A program made the translations under genes and the position numbers. Positions 7,642 through 16,851 of a stretch of DNA of 64,000 nt are shown here, one piece after another. Positions within the stretch are counted from its first letter, which is position 1. The number at the start of each line of letters is the position of its first letter. The stretch comes from a virus, in the IMG/VR virus record IMGVR_UViG_3300037882_003354, positions 62,001 through 126,000 of that record; one strand, written 5' to 3'. Below the pieces are notes generated by a model. That model was not told the DNA's origin and ran no database searches. It saw nothing but the letters and a program-made list of their open reading frames with translations.

Positions 7642-8443
7642 TTATGCCACATTGAGACTGTTTCGCTCGGGACAAGTCACCAAAGTTCACTGGCCATTCT
7701 TGGCCGGCATTCAGTTCCTTGACATCTACTGGAAATGCAAAATCCACACCAGACGATTTTTCAATTTGATCTATGGGCACGCGGAATTTTGTTAGATCCT
7801 TGCCCAGGTTGGGGTAAGGTTTGACATGCGGAAACTGCCAGGCTGCTGCTTGTCCAGTGGTGTTGTTGATCACTATCTTGTAAAAAGCATGGGGGACTGT
7901 CACAGCCTTGCCAATTTTTTTATCATTGCTGTTGTATAGACTGCCCACATGCACGGTATAACTCTGCCCAGTGGACACTGTCCAATCTCTGATGCTGGTT
8001 TCCAACAATTTCCATATGCCACGGTTCAGGGATGGAGCCTGCGGCGAAATATTGGTCATCAAGAAACTTTCAAATTCAACTTGGGCGTCCCAGGATAGAT
8101 CACCGCTAGGACTCATGTGACCCTTGTCGAACCCTGTGCCAACATAGTCGCTGGTCCTGGCTCCATTTTTAATGCTTTGATCTGCAGTAAACGTATTTGT
8201 GCGAATCACGCACCCCAATGCATTTTGGGATGTCAAATTATATGTGACATATCGGGGAATTTTGGCGGCAGCGTCATAGCCCACCAAGTATGCCTGACGG
8301 CAGATGGTGTGCACTCCTGAGGTCTGTGGAAAACCCCAGGGTGCATGTATTTTACATGTGACTAAATCTTGCGGTGGTCTTTGTGTCCAGGCCTGCACAA
8401 CTGTGGATGCACATAGTAATAATATCGCAAGTAATTTTTTCAT
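7625..8443 (-). CDS. Secreted DNA/RNA non-specific endonuclease (NucA type), 272 aa
   Basis: A classical signal peptide (MKKLLAILLLCASTVVQA) precedes a beta-beta-alpha-metal nuclease of the Endonuclease_NS family. The core motif is DKGHMSPSGD, with His109 as general base, followed by the metal-site segment SFLMTNISPQ and NRGIWKLLE. Such enzymes cut DNA and RNA without sequence preference. Export to the periplasm is unexpected for a phage enzyme: it could destroy incoming DNA of competing phages, degrade extracellular DNA, or work at lysis. A late-type motif and a hairpin lie just upstream; no good ribosome-binding site is seen. Family call is strong. Confidence 0.9.
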   Translation of the reverse strand: MKKLLAILLLCASTVVQAWTQRPPQDLVTCKIHAPWGFPQTSGVHTICRQAYLVGYDAAAKIPRYVTYNLTSQNALGCVIRTNTFTADQSIKNGARTSDYVGTGFDKGHMSPSGDLSWDAQVEFESFLMTNISPQAPSLNRGIWKLLETSIRDWTVSTGQSYTVHVGSLYNSNDKKIGKAVTVPHAFYKIVINNTTGQAAAWQFPHVKPYPNLGKDLTKFRVPIDQIEKSSGVDFAFPVDVKELNAGQEWPVNFGDLSRAKQSQCGINAAVD

Positions 8444-8473
8444 ATAATAGTAGTGACCGTCAACTACTATTAT
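8444..8473 (-). promoter_or_regulatory. Perfect 11-bp inverted repeat at the nuclease start
   Basis: ATAATAGTAGT and ACTACTATTAT flank an 8-nt loop, directly before the ATG at 8443. In the mRNA this hairpin would sit where the ribosome binds, and there is no separate Shine-Dalgarno. It may limit translation or bind a regulator. Confidence 0.55.
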
Positions 8474-8478
8474 TTATG
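8471..8478 (-). promoter_or_regulatory. Late promoter CATAAATA
   Basis: Late-type motif on the minus strand, 28 nt upstream of the nuclease start. It overlaps one arm of the inverted repeat. Confidence 0.5.
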
Positions 8479-11400
8479 TCACCTTCGAACGAAATGATAG
8501 TCGCCGTCCGGCCCATTGTTACAAAATATGCCCATGCAATCAAACCCCTGTTGGTGCATGTATGCTATCACTGGCAGGGCCAGGGGCGCACCCTTGTTGT
8601 ATTCCACAACCTGCAGTTCCAGTATGACATGATTGACTGATTTCAATGTCTCTGTTGCACCACGCAGCACATCCAACTCAGCACCCTGTACATCCATTTT
8701 GATTAAATCTGGTGGCGGAAACCCTCTTTGAGATACTATGGAATCCAGAGTACATGCGGTGAGCATTCGACGTATACTTTCAGGATACAACTGATCGGCT
8801 GCCGGGCTGAGTTCTGAATTTTCCCTGTAGTAACTGTTACCACCTGGGTTTTCTGTATTCTCATAAAAGCCGATTTCCCTGCCGTCTTGATCACTCAGCA
8901 GACCAATGTTGTATGTCATTCCGGCTTCTTGGTACAAGAATTCGCTGGCTGACATGGCTTCAAATGCTATGTATTCTGCATCACCCCACACTCGTTTGGC
9001 GCAGTTGGTCCAGTGTAACACGCATGCACCTATGTCATATATGACCCGTGGTGCAACTTTTAGATTTTGCTGCATGTGCACCAGATAGTTATAGTGGTCA
9101 TTGGGCAGTAGAGACATAGTGCTCAACTCTCGAAGTCTCCGTTTGACTGGATCTTCTGCAACAGCGGCTGGGATGTTGTTGTCCACTTGAAATGTATGCG
9201 ATCCAATGTGTCGGCATTGAATACTGGTATCAGCCCAGATCCTGAATCCCTTGGCCAGTGCTTTGGCGCAGAAGTCTGTGTCCTCAGATATGGTGTGAGC
9301 ATGGTCGATGGCCGAGTGATATTTAAATTGTGGGTATTCGATGGCCCTGATGACATCTGTCTTGACCAGCACACAGCCAAATCCGCATCCGGCAATCTCC
9401 ACCAGGCCGCGACCTTTGATCTTTTCATATGGAATGTTGGTGACACCGCCGCGTCCATTGTGCTCATAGAGTTCCAGGGTGTGTTCACCAAACTTGCGTT
9501 GTATGTACAGTCCTGACACCATGTCACAGTCATGAGCCAGCATTTTCTTGAGCGTGTCTCGATCAAATGCTATGTCACTGTCTATGGAGAACAAATAGTC
9601 GTAATTCATGGACCAGTGTGCAATGAGATTGCGCACTTGATCAATGTTATATCCGTAGAAATATTGGAATTCCACTTGATATCCATCTGGCACTTCCATG
9701 TCGTAGATGGATTTAAATGTGTCCACCTCGATGTTCTTGGCAGTGGGTATGCCAATTAGAATACGTTTCTTGACCGCAGGTACGGGTACAACCATGGATT
9801 CCACCGGCCTAATCGAGAGTGCAGGCACAGTTGGTGTCACCACTGCACTGGTGGACTTTTCCAAAACTGTGAGTCCGTTGTTATGAACAGTATGATATTT
9901 AAAACGCCATTCTGGATGTTGGATCATGAACTCAATGATGGCCGGCAACAGTCCAGGGCTATCTATTGTGCCTGTTGCAAATGTAAAGGTGTCATGAAAT
10001 ACAATGTATTTGTTCACTTTATTGTGGTGTCTGGTCAGCTCAGCAGACAGTTGTTCATAAGAATGATCAGTGTCTATGAACAGCAAATCAGTGGGCTCAA
10101 TGAGTAGTGTTCGCGTGTCTGCCGCAGCATATGTACAGTCCTTGCCCAGCTGTCGAGCAACATCAAACAGTCGACCGACTGATTCAACTAGATATAGATC
10201 ATAAGATGTTAGTTTGCAATCACTCACCAACCAGGCCCTGGTTGACGAACCGTTTCTCACACCAAACTCAGTGACGGTCTTGCATTCGCCCGCCAGTTTT
10301 CTCAGTAGTGGCAAGTGTTGGTTGATGTCACTGGGCGATTGGCATTCCAATTGATATTCGTGTTCTAATATGTCCGTGTTGTTCATTTTAAGTTTTTCCT
10401 GTTCATATACAATTCTTTCTCGCTCTAAAAAGCCATCAGTGATGTCAGTATTGCCAGTGGTGGCGGCAAATGTGCCAGTGAATTTCATATTGGTTATGAA
10501 ATAATTTGTGCGTCCTTTTTTCAACTGTAAATCAAAGATAAAATTATCACCGTAATATATATTCAGCCCTGGGGGAATGTCCTGCCAGATGCTTCGGTGC
10601 AGAAACATCAGGCATCCAAACCCATAGGTATGCTGACCAGTCCAGGGCAGGATGTCAATGGCACCGTCAGTGATGGCTGGCTGATCAAAATCAGGTTCAC
10701 CGGGACACAGACCAAACACTCCGTTGGCTGGAGTCAGCAGATCTTCCAATCTGGAGAATACATCCAGATCGAAATACATGTCGTCGTTGACTATACAAAT
10801 CCTGTCATTACGAGCCACCTTGACACCCAGATTCCAGGCTGGGTTTACGTAGATGTTGAGCCCAAAGTCAAACATATGGATCTTGGCATGATCGGCCACA
10901 CCCACCGGTGTTCGGGTGGTGTCGTTGTTGATGATGATGACCTCATCAACAGCAGGGTGATCGCATAACCGGGCCAGGAAGGAGACAAACTCTGCAGGAC
11001 GGCGCCACATGGTGGGTACAATTACAGAATACTGTTTGACTGTGGATCGAGTGCTGATGATTCGAGCGTTGATGTTCTGCTCCTCTGCATTGACCTTGTA
11101 ATCGTTCAAGGGGTTGGCATCGTTGTAGTTGTACACCACATCCTGCAGACATTTGACCCGGTTGGGGTCAGCCGCCTCAATCAGTGCGTAGAACACAGCA
11201 CCGTCGCCACCGGCCTTGAACCATTGCCCTTGCGGATCCTGGAACAGGGCATCTGGCAGATCATTCACCAGATGCTTCTTGAAGGTTCTCAAGTGTGTGT
11301 AGGGCAAGATCCAGTTGAAGTGGTGATTTCTGTAATCACGATTTTGTTTGACTGCCTCGGGATACGGCTGACTGATCAAGGGTATGTTGTCCACCATGCT

Positions 11401-13101
11401 CCAGCAGGAGCCGTAGGTGAATTCAGTTGATCCGTCATAGATGGCATTGTAACGAGCGAATATTGAATTGTCGTTGACCAGTTTGTCATCACCATCCAAG
11501 AGCATGATGATGGCTTGATCATTTAATTTACGAATGGTGTCCATCTGATTTTTCACAGCACCCTGATTGACAGAGTTCCGGATCAGTGTAAACCGATCGC
11601 GTAGATCAGCTGGCAGGTCATCAATGGTCCTTGCAGCAACTTGATGTCCCTGGTCACTGGAACAGTCGTCAATCAAAATGTGCCGGTAGTTGGTGTAGTC
11701 CTGTGAGGCCACACTAAGGATGCAATCAGCGACATATGCTTGGCCATTGTAGAAGGGACTGACCACCACGATCTCTTGCTCGGTGTTGGCACGATGATCC
11801 TCAAATTCCACCTGATTGGTGAATCTGCGATTCCAGATTTTATGCACTCTGTGGTTGATCCTGCTGGCCCGACGATATTCCTCCACCGGCAGGTATGCGC
11901 CAGTCTTACGATAAATTATCTGCTTCCATTGCATGGCCACACTGTCCCAGCCGGCGATGTCTTTGACGATGTTACAGTAGTATTGTTTTTGTTGATGTAG
12001 GTATCGATCGTTGTAGGCTCTGACCACCATGTCCACAAACCGGTCCACTTGTTGCTGCTGATTGACGTTGGGATATAATCCGTTGGGTTCAATGGGGTAG
12101 TCTATATGATAGCAGGCACCATCCAGGGCTGTTTCTTCCATGGCACCAAACCTACAGGTGAGCACAGGTGTGTTATACAGCAGGCTTTCCAGGGTGGATA
12201 TGCCAAATGTTTCAGGGAACGCGGTGGGATAGATGGTAAAATTAGCCTGGGCTAGAATTTGCGCAATTTCTTTCTGTGGTATGACGCCAGTAAATTCCAG
12301 ACCACGGGCTGCATTGGTGGGATCGTTGGCCATGATCCTCCATCGTTTTTCCTGATCGTCAGGTTCACTGGCTGTGCTAAATCTGTAGTAGCCACCGATG
12401 ATTTTCAGTTGTGCTCGTGGTATGTGTTGCTTGACTCTGGGCCACACATGTTCAATCAGTGGAATCATGCCCTTGGTCACTGATGCATTGTATACGAACA
12501 GGTTGGGATCCTTGGCAGCAATGTCCACCTCGGGAATGTAATTTCTAACACCATTACGTGTACAGGTGATCCGGCGCTTGAGCACTTCAAACATGCGCTT
12601 GCCACCGTGATCGCAGGTGGCAACATAGGATGTATGCCAGTCACTTAATGTGAACACATCAGTGATTCGATCTGCCAGTGCCAAGGGTTCAATAAAGACA
12701 TCGCCCAGGCAGAATGTGTCATGCATCCAGAGTATACGCATCCGGGCTCGGCTCAGTATACGATCATACAGATTCATGTCCTTGAACTGCCAGGCTCTGT
12801 GATCTTGCAGTCGCTCAGTATTCTGTGGATCAATAAACGGAATCACAGTTCGTGAACTGATCACCACATCAAATTCATGATCCTGGTTAAGATCTTGCAA
12901 GGGACGATAGGTCACACCATCGTAGACACCAGGTCTAGCATGATCGATATCACAGTTGTTGAAAATGGTCACAGCAAAACCCAGCCGCTGCAACTCCAGG
13001 CCCATGAGTGTGACTGCACTCTCCGAACCACCCAGTCCCTGACGGAATACCGTGGTGCCGTCGTAGGGAATACCAATAATGTCAATAATAGCAAGTTTCA
13101 T
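8479..13101 (-). CDS. Six-domain glycosyltransferase/methyltransferase polyprotein, 1540 aa
   Basis: The domains, in order, are: (1) residues 1-405, GT4-type GT-B glycosyltransferase (GGSESAV near 24, PTAFPETFG near 292); (2) 440-690, GT2 (VVVSPFYNG, DGDD near 536); (3) 690-905, a second GT-A domain (SVIVPTMWRR, NDD near 772); (4) about 910-1085, class I methyltransferase of the Methyltransf_24 type (VTEFGVRNGSS, LFIDTDHSYE); (5) 1110-1325, a third GT-A domain (ILIGIPTAKN, DSD near 1173); (6) 1345-1540, FkbM methyltransferase (IYDIGACV, LIKMDVQGAE). It probably builds and caps an O-methylated glycan on virion proteins or the host surface. Such a complete fusion is exceptional. It is flanked by the nuclease and the first large fibre gene. 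Confidence 0.9.
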   Translation of the reverse strand: MKLAIIDIIGIPYDGTTVFRQGLGGSESAVTLMGLELQRLGFAVTIFNNCDIDHARPGVYDGVTYRPLQDLNQDHEFDVVISSRTVIPFIDPQNTERLQDHRAWQFKDMNLYDRILSRARMRILWMHDTFCLGDVFIEPLALADRITDVFTLSDWHTSYVATCDHGGKRMFEVLKRRITCTRNGVRNYIPEVDIAAKDPNLFVYNASVTKGMIPLIEHVWPRVKQHIPRAQLKIIGGYYRFSTASEPDDQEKRWRIMANDPTNAARGLEFTGVIPQKEIAQILAQANFTIYPTAFPETFGISTLESLLYNTPVLTCRFGAMEETALDGACYHIDYPIEPNGLYPNVNQQQQVDRFVDMVVRAYNDRYLHQQKQYYCNIVKDIAGWDSVAMQWKQIIYRKTGAYLPVEEYRRASRINHRVHKIWNRRFTNQVEFEDHRANTEQEIVVVSPFYNGQAYVADCILSVASQDYTNYRHILIDDCSSDQGHQVAARTIDDLPADLRDRFTLIRNSVNQGAVKNQMDTIRKLNDQAIIMLLDGDDKLVNDNSIFARYNAIYDGSTEFTYGSCWSMVDNIPLISQPYPEAVKQNRDYRNHHFNWILPYTHLRTFKKHLVNDLPDALFQDPQGQWFKAGGDGAVFYALIEAADPNRVKCLQDVVYNYNDANPLNDYKVNAEEQNINARIISTRSTVKQYSVIVPTMWRRPAEFVSFLARLCDHPAVDEVIIINNDTTRTPVGVADHAKIHMFDFGLNIYVNPAWNLGVKVARNDRICIVNDDMYFDLDVFSRLEDLLTPANGVFGLCPGEPDFDQPAITDGAIDILPWTGQHTYGFGCLMFLHRSIWQDIPPGLNIYYGDNFIFDLQLKKGRTNYFITNMKFTGTFAATTGNTDITDGFLERERIVYEQEKLKMNNTDILEHEYQLECQSPSDINQHLPLLRKLAGECKTVTEFGVRNGSSTRAWLVSDCKLTSYDLYLVESVGRLFDVARQLGKDCTYAAADTRTLLIEPTDLLFIDTDHSYEQLSAELTRHHNKVNKYIVFHDTFTFATGTIDSPGLLPAIIEFMIQHPEWRFKYHTVHNNGLTVLEKSTSAVVTPTVPALSIRPVESMVVPVPAVKKRILIGIPTAKNIEVDTFKSIYDMEVPDGYQVEFQYFYGYNIDQVRNLIAHWSMNYDYLFSIDSDIAFDRDTLKKMLAHDCDMVSGLYIQRKFGEHTLELYEHNGRGGVTNIPYEKIKGRGLVEIAGCGFGCVLVKTDVIRAIEYPQFKYHSAIDHAHTISEDTDFCAKALAKGFRIWADTSIQCRHIGSHTFQVDNNIPAAVAEDPVKRRLRELSTMSLLPNDHYNYLVHMQQNLKVAPRVIYDIGACVLHWTNCAKRVWGDAEYIAFEAMSASEFLYQEAGMTYNIGLLSDQDGREIGFYENTENPGGNSYYRENSELSPAADQLYPESIRRMLTACTLDSIVSQRGFPPPDLIKMDVQGAELDVLRGATETLKSVNHVILELQVVEYNKGAPLALPVIAYMHQQGFDCMGIFCNNGPDGDYHFVRR

Positions 13102-13150
13102 GCTATTAATTATACATTACTGGCCCCCAGTGTCAATGATCCTGGTTATT

Positions 13151-16100
13151 TTACCAGAACAACAATTGACGGAAATGTTCCTGCGCCATTTGACGGTTGA
13201 TCCACATGTATTTCAATCCATCCACAGTGGTGAACACCTCCATCCTGTTGCCAATGCCCGCACCACCTGCGATGTATGGACACACACCAGCGCCATGTAT
13301 CCAGTTGGTGTTGACGTCGATATAATACACACGTTGCGTCAGATCCTTGGTGAAGTAAATTCTGTCACCGCCGTCGTATGCATACATGCTGCCAGAGCCC
13401 AGGGTTTCTGTGATGGGTATGGGGTAGTTCAATACGATGCGATCAGTGTTCAAGTCCAATTTATCTATGCCCACCAGTGCACCGCCGCGGGATATCCACA
13501 GGTACCTGCCCCGGGTGGCAGCATTGTAGTTACCGGATACCCAGTTGGTGGCATGACCCACACCGTGCACTGGTATGGACAGCAAGGAATACACGGCCAC
13601 ACCGTTCACTGGTGCCGTGGCAGTGCCAAATCCCAGTGTACCAGTGGCTGCTGTCACTGATGTGATGATCAACTCCTGATTTAGACCAGTGGAGCCTGAC
13701 TGAATCTTGATACGTCTGCCCACTAGTGATTGGTTCCATGCAGCACAAGTAATGGTACCGGAAACTGCACCACTGTGCGCCACACTCAGTGTTAGTACAT
13801 TTGTACCAGCACCAGACACTATGTAGGCGCCAGCGTTGATACCAGTGCCTGTCACATACCAGCCGTTGACGTTACCTGGCGCATTTGCACCACCTGCCAA
13901 GGTTATTGTGGTGCCCTGTGCTGAACCAGTGCCAGTGGCAGTGGCCCAGAATGCGCTGGCGTCCACCAGGGTGGTTGTACTACCACCAGTTGCAACACCA
14001 GTGTTGTAGTTGGTCAAGGTCTGATCCATGGCCGCGCCCAGCAGTGCCGGACTGCTGACCACATACCTAGACAATGCTGCCACGGGCGCTGTGCCCAATG
14101 TGGTCAGAAAACCCATGGTGCCACCAGCAATGCCAGAACTGCTGGATTGCATCAACTGTCCGGTGGTTGCACCGGTGGTAAGCGTCGGAGCGGTGGTGCT
14201 CATGACTATCTGACGTCCAGCCACGTTAGGTGGGTAGAACGTTATGTTACCAGATACCGAACCAGTACATGCGTTGGATAGCACAATGGTGTTAGTACCT
14301 GCACCGCTGGTCACAGTTGCACCAATGGCAATACCAGTGCCCACTGCATACCAACCTGTGATGTTGGCGTTGGTGCTAGCAGTCATGACCACAGTGGCCA
14401 CACCTGCACCGCCGCCGGATGAGAACGCGCTGGTCAATGCGGTGGTTGGGCCCCAGGGTGTGAAGAGCATGACACCACTGGGTGTACCGCTCTGTGTGGC
14501 TGACAGTGTCAAGGTGGTGGTACCTGCACCACTGGTCACTCTGGTGCCAGCAGTGATGTTGGTGCCAGTCACATACCAACCGTTGATGTTACTGGGTGTG
14601 GCACGTGTGAAGGTCAGAGTAGTGTTGTTGGCTGATGCAATACTATCACGAAAGTCCTTGCTGGCATCTGACAAGTTACTGGTACTCAATGCTGTCAAAT
14701 ATGCGTATGTACCTGTTCCCGCAGCACTAGGTGTATAGGTAAATGTGGTGGTACTTGGTACTGTGACAATTTGAACCAAACCTGTCACGTTGTATTGGTC
14801 GGCGGCTGCTGAGGTGACACCACGAATACTCACATATTGACCCACCTTGAAGTTGTGTGCCTGTGTAGTGGTGGCCGTGATGGTGGTGGTGCCAGCCAGT
14901 GAAGTAATAGCAAAGGGCATCTGTTCATATATGGTATGTGCTGAATCTGACAGCAGGGCTGCTGCCACACAAGCCACACCAGTTTCTAATGCTCTGCCGT
15001 GAGTCAGCATGTCACTGTTGCCGCCATTGTGCATGAACACTTCAGCAACACCGCCCCAGGAGAAGTAGGCAATGTCAGGATCACCTTGTATGACATAAAC
15101 TGATGTGCTGTCAGGTAATATGTTCCAGGATCCGTTGATGGTCAATGTGGTGCTGGAATTGGCGTTAATTCTGCGCACTTGTCCTGCACCCAGGCCGGAC
15201 ACAATGCGCACCGCATAGTTGACATAGCGGTTGACTGGCCAGGATTTCGTACTGTCAATCAAGGTGCTGGCAGCATTGGATCCGCTGCTCTTGCCTGCAT
15301 CATATCCCAGAATTTGATAGCGTGATGTGGCATCAGGTGCAGTTGATATTGTACTGAATGTCAAGGTGTTGGCAGTATTGCTGGTGATGGGGATCATTTG
15401 ACCTCGCCCAGTGCCAGTATAAATGTAGGCATAATAACCAGCCCACTGGTTCACAATCCAGTTTTCTGTACTGTCCACCAAGGTCTCAGTGGTACCTGAA
15501 GTGGCAATGCTTTGTTCCCAGATGGAAGAATTTTCCGTGATACGTTCAAGTGATACATCTGATGGTGCTGCGCCCACCATGTTGGTCAATGCTGGCTTGG
15601 AATACCATATGTCGTGTAGTACATCGTAGTATTGTAATGTGTAAAACGGGGCTGTACCTGCGCCGGATATCAGCCAGATGGCACCAGATTGAATGACTAT
15701 TCGGCTGGTGTTATCAGGTGTTACATCCCAGGCTGTATCAATAGTACAAACGCTGGACTCAATTTGATACACGGTACCAGCGGCCGGTGCCACCATGGTG
15801 TTGCTGGCAAACGGATCGTTCTGGAAATAGTTGATGTCGCCTGTGGTCAGCACAGTGGCTGAATTGTAGAGAATTTTACGCACCTGGTTGAGACCGGTGC
15901 CGAACAGGGTGCGTACAACATATCCCACCCAGCTGTTGACGTTCAATGTTGCGCCCACATAACCTGTGGTCCAGGTCTTGGCGGTATCAGTCAGTGAGGT
16001 GGTGCTACCAGCGGTGGCTGCACCGTAATCTGCCACCACGGGATCGGCAACAGAGGTGATGTATCGTTCTTGCCCTGCACCCTTGCCGGAAATAATACGA

Positions 16101-16459
16101 ACTTTGTAGCCAGCAGCACCGATACCAAATGGCAGGCCAGTGGTGAACGATGTTGACGATGCTGTGATGATTCTGTTGTGGTATCCTTGTCCACCTGCAA
16201 ATCTCATGCTGCTGGCAGTGAGTGGTGCTTGTGGCGGGTTGGCCAACTGTTCATATGAGTCAGCGATGGTGTCATAACGCCAAAAGTTTGTGGCGTTGAG
16301 TAGATAGTATATGTAGCGTCCGCTGTTTTCGTTAAACTTTGAGTTGTCTGCCGCACACGAGCATGACAGGCCGGTAGTGGGCACCACTGGTGAAAAACGC
16401 AGCCACTCCCAGACTGGCAGGTCCACTTGTTTTCTTAATTGATTTGCTGTTAAGGCCAT
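13151..16459 (-). CDS. Large virion/tail-fibre protein with internal beta repeats, 1102 aa
   Basis: The N-terminus (MALTANQLRKQVDLPVWEW) is followed by a Cys pair (SCSCAAD). The middle has at least three repeats of about 80-100 residues with a TLxDxxKxW start, a YxVRIxSGxGxGQxRxI core and a PDxTSxYxI end. The second half has three Thr/Gly-rich repeats containing NxNGWYVTGTxIxAG. The C-terminus has several Tyr/Trp residues and ends FRQLLFW. Repetitive beta structure without an enzymatic motif is typical of phage fibre or baseplate proteins. It is the first of a long run of such genes. Family not recognised. Confidence 0.75.
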   Translation of the reverse strand: MALTANQLRKQVDLPVWEWLRFSPVVPTTGLSCSCAADNSKFNENSGRYIYYLLNATNFWRYDTIADSYEQLANPPQAPLTASSMRFAGGQGYHNRIITASSTSFTTGLPFGIGAAGYKVRIISGKGAGQERYITSVADPVVADYGAATAGSTTSLTDTAKTWTTGYVGATLNVNSWVGYVVRTLFGTGLNQVRKILYNSATVLTTGDINYFQNDPFASNTMVAPAAGTVYQIESSVCTIDTAWDVTPDNTSRIVIQSGAIWLISGAGTAPFYTLQYYDVLHDIWYSKPALTNMVGAAPSDVSLERITENSSIWEQSIATSGTTETLVDSTENWIVNQWAGYYAYIYTGTGRGQMIPITSNTANTLTFSTISTAPDATSRYQILGYDAGKSSGSNAASTLIDSTKSWPVNRYVNYAVRIVSGLGAGQVRRINANSSTTLTINGSWNILPDSTSVYVIQGDPDIAYFSWGGVAEVFMHNGGNSDMLTHGRALETGVACVAAALLSDSAHTIYEQMPFAITSLAGTTTITATTTQAHNFKVGQYVSIRGVTSAAADQYNVTGLVQIVTVPSTTTFTYTPSAAGTGTYAYLTALSTSNLSDASKDFRDSIASANNTTLTFTRATPSNINGWYVTGTNITAGTRVTSGAGTTTLTLSATQSGTPSGVMLFTPWGPTTALTSAFSSGGGAGVATVVMTASTNANITGWYAVGTGIAIGATVTSGAGTNTIVLSNACTGSVSGNITFYPPNVAGRQIVMSTTAPTLTTGATTGQLMQSSSSGIAGGTMGFLTTLGTAPVAALSRYVVSSPALLGAAMDQTLTNYNTGVATGGSTTTLVDASAFWATATGTGSAQGTTITLAGGANAPGNVNGWYVTGTGINAGAYIVSGAGTNVLTLSVAHSGAVSGTITCAAWNQSLVGRRIKIQSGSTGLNQELIITSVTAATGTLGFGTATAPVNGVAVYSLLSIPVHGVGHATNWVSGNYNAATRGRYLWISRGGALVGIDKLDLNTDRIVLNYPIPITETLGSGSMYAYDGGDRIYFTKDLTQRVYYIDVNTNWIHGAGVCPYIAGGAGIGNRMEVFTTVDGLKYMWINRQMAQEHFRQLLFW

Positions 16460-16473
16460 TTATAAACTCCGAT

Positions 16474-16842
16474 TTAGCTGAATGTTAGTTTGTTGCGAAT
16501 AGCGTTTGAATAAGTATTTCTCGCCACGTCGATGAACTGACGCTGATCTGCACCTGCCATGGCGGTGATGGCGCCGATGGCGTTGGCGCCTGCAGGCAGT
16601 GCGTTGGTAATACCAGTCACGGCACTCACAGTGCCCACGGTACCCACTGAGGTGATGGTGGCCAGGGTCAATGAACCAGTGATGGCATCAATGGTCACAC
16701 GCTGGCGGCTGCCAATGTCAGTGGCACTCTGGGACTCCAGGATTTTGACCATACGTCGTAACAGGATGATCGATTCATCCGTTGCGGGATTTACCGCCAC
16801 ACCTCGATCGTTAGTTATATTAGTCTGCTCAAAATAAGCCAT
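16474..16842 (-). CDS. Small virion-associated protein, 122 aa
   Basis: It starts MAYFEQTNITNDRG and has a Leu/Arg helix (ESIILLRRMVKILE), then a low-complexity Thr/Val/Gly stretch, and ends in NTYSNAIRNKLTFS. This pattern of helix plus disordered linker occurs in unnamed T4-like marine phage proteins that accompany fibre genes. It lies 10-15 nt from each neighbouring fibre gene and is presumably co-transcribed. Function unknown; a fibre adaptor or assembly factor is possible. Confidence 0.65.
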   Translation of the reverse strand: MAYFEQTNITNDRGVAVNPATDESIILLRRMVKILESQSATDIGSRQRVTIDAITGSLTLATITSVGTVGTVSAVTGITNALPAGANAIGAITAMAGADQRQFIDVARNTYSNAIRNKLTFS

Positions 16843-16851
16843 GTGAATTCC

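Noticed and set aside
14244-14738. Rightward open frame of 164 codons inside the large fibre gene
   Set aside because: It is the complement of a Thr/Gly/Ala-rich repeat region, which creates long stop-free antisense frames. It has no ribosome-binding site or family match.
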